Below are positions 63,102 to 64,000 of a stretch of 64,000 nucleotides of DNA, in pieces. Location of the stretch: assembly GCF_947500795.1 (NCBI RefSeq), contig NZ_CANMTE010000002.1, forward strand, positions 372,001 to 436,000. The letters are read 5' to 3'. This DNA comes from an uncultured Gelidibacter sp. (GTDB lineage: Bacteria > Bacteroidota > Bacteroidia > Flavobacteriales > Flavobacteriaceae). The position numbers and the translations under genes are program-made. Position 1 is the first letter of the stretch; each line of letters begins with the position of its first letter. The notes under the pieces are model-generated. The model had not been told where the DNA came from, ran no database searches, and worked only from the letters and a program-made list of their open reading frames with translations.

Positions 63102-64000
63102 ATGTTCAACGTAGAAACTATAAGAAAAGACTTCCCAATACTTAAAAGACAAGTTAATGGGAAGTCTTTGGTGTATTTTGACAATGCTGCAACCTCACAA
63201 ACCCCACAACAGGTTATTGATGTTATTGTAGATTATTATTCAAATTACAACGCGAATATTCACAGAGGTGTGCATACGTTAAGTCAAGAAGCAACTGACA
63301 AATACGAACAGGCACGCCTTAAGATTCAGAAGCATTTTAATGCAAAGGCGTCTCATGAAATCATCATGACCTCAGGTACTACACACGGCATCAATTTGGT
63401 GGCAAGTGGTTTTACCGCGCTATTGGAAAAAGGCGATGAAATTATTGTTTCGGCTTTAGAACACCATAGCAATATTGTGCCTTGGCAAATGTTGTGCGAG
63501 CGTACTGGCGCAATTTTAAAGGTCATTCCTATGAATGACGAAGGCGAATTGGTCATGTCTGCTTACACGGACTTACTCTCTGACAAAACAAAACTTGTTT
63601 TTGTAAATCATATATCAAACGCCTTAGGAACCATTAATCCTATTGAGTTCATCATCCAAAAAGCACACGCCGTTGGAGCAGCGGTATTGATTGATGGGGC
63701 GCAGGCATGCCCTCATGTGAAACCAGATGTGCAAGCGCTTGATGTCGATTTTTATGTGGCATCAGCTCATAAAATGTGTGGTCCAACAGGGGTTGGGATG
63801 TTGTATGGAAAAGAAGAATGGCTAAATAAACTACCTCCTTATCAAGGCGGTGGGGAGATGATTGCTGAAGTTACATTTGAGAACACTACTTATGCTGACT
63901 TGCCTCACAAATTTGAAGCAGGTACACCAAATATCTGCGGAGGTATCGCTTTCGGAGCAGCAATAGATTATATGAATACTATAGGCTTCGATAAAATTGC
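63102..64000 (+). CDS. sufS: cysteine desulfurase SufS, 5' part
   Basis: About 299 residues are visible; the gene runs past the window end. ATG 63102 gives MFNVETIRKDFPILKRQVNG, then YFDNAATSQTP, EHHSNIVPW (PLP-stacking His), LIDGAQACPH and the Schiff-base lysine in SAHKMCGPTG. Takes sulfur from cysteine for cluster assembly. The catalytic cysteine loop lies beyond the end. Confidence 0.95.
   Translation, partial: MFNVETIRKDFPILKRQVNGKSLVYFDNAATSQTPQQVIDVIVDYYSNYNANIHRGVHTLSQEATDKYEQARLKIQKHFNAKASHEIIMTSGTTHGINLVASGFTALLEKGDEIIVSALEHHSNIVPWQMLCERTGAILKVIPMNDEGELVMSAYTDLLSDKTKLVFVNHISNALGTINPIEFIIQKAHAVGAAVLIDGAQACPHVKPDVQALDVDFYVASAHKMCGPTGVGMLYGKEEWLNKLPPYQGGGEMIAEVTFENTTYADLPHKFEAGTPNICGGIAFGAAIDYMNTIGFDKI

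Noticed and set aside
1-64000. CRISPR array, toxin-antitoxin or restriction system
   Set aside because: I found no regularly spaced 25-40 bp repeats with unique spacers and no recognisable cas, toxin, antitoxin or methylase genes. The short tandem repeats seen have periods of 7 or 11 bases and no spacers.

Overview
The window is a Bacteroidota chromosome segment, most likely from the family Flavobacteriaceae. Supporting signs are promoters of the TTTG / TAnnTTTG type in front of several genes (ompA, rplU, sdhC, thiL, sufA), an IPExxxVDY-family protein, a three-subunit SdhC-A-B operon with a single 224-residue cytochrome b subunit, an L21 protein fused to a helix-hairpin-helix tail, a long (632-residue) PurF, and many short lipoproteins. 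Species cannot be named from sequence alone.

Region 1 (1-7312) is housekeeping: the 3' part of recJ, an MFS exporter, lpxH, queD, a 2OG-Fe(II) oxygenase, a 32-residue membrane peptide not covered by usual gene-length cutoffs, a MATE exporter translationally coupled to a GNAT acetyltransferase, and a universal stress protein.

Region 2 (7353-14642) is accessory. A small GIY-YIG nuclease gene ends inside the 5' end of tRNA-Ala(GGC). About 340 bp upstream lies a second copy of the gene's last 15 codons joined to a tRNA 5' fragment, which is split by two GC-rich hairpins of the same architecture. The 3' half of the tRNA is attL of a roughly 6.8 kb integrative element. That element carries two lipoproteins, a DUF6371-type zinc-finger/Toprim-like protein, a D5-type primase-helicase, a winged-helix protein, an excisionase-like HTH protein, an unknown 280-residue protein and a tyrosine integrase. 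It ends at a 43-bp attR. Both ends carry 11-bp tandem repeats of ATTTGCACACT, probably arm-type integrase sites, and a palindrome-rich spacer near the HTH gene may be an operator or origin.

Region 3 (14650-28600) holds an AddAB-like pair (nuclease/inactive helicase and UvrD-type helicase/nuclease) separated by kbl and an OmpA-like porin, then Mn-type superoxide dismutase. A convergent gap carries two copies of a hairpin plus 41-nt conserved block. Then come purF, a PfkB kinase, a viroplasmin-RNase H protein, and purN at 28606-29181.

Region 4 (29450-45254) holds acpP-fabF-rnc-IPExxxVDY-pyk, with a terminator-like hairpin inside rnc, then lipoproteins, dinB, an NAD(P)-binding protein, a CYTH protein, a copper/heavy-metal-binding lipoprotein, an active/inactive pair of M16 peptidases, a four-helix membrane protein, rplU-rpmA and a membrane-anchored MutS-like ATPase.

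Region 5 (45270-64000) holds an M28 peptidase, sdhCAB, an outer-membrane barrel protein, an aminopeptidase P, aspartate kinase with a divergent ACT-like gene, brnQ, an alpha/beta hydrolase, two tandem zinc-ribbon paralogues, thiL and the sufA-B-C-D-S iron-sulfur assembly cluster, cut off in sufS by the window end.
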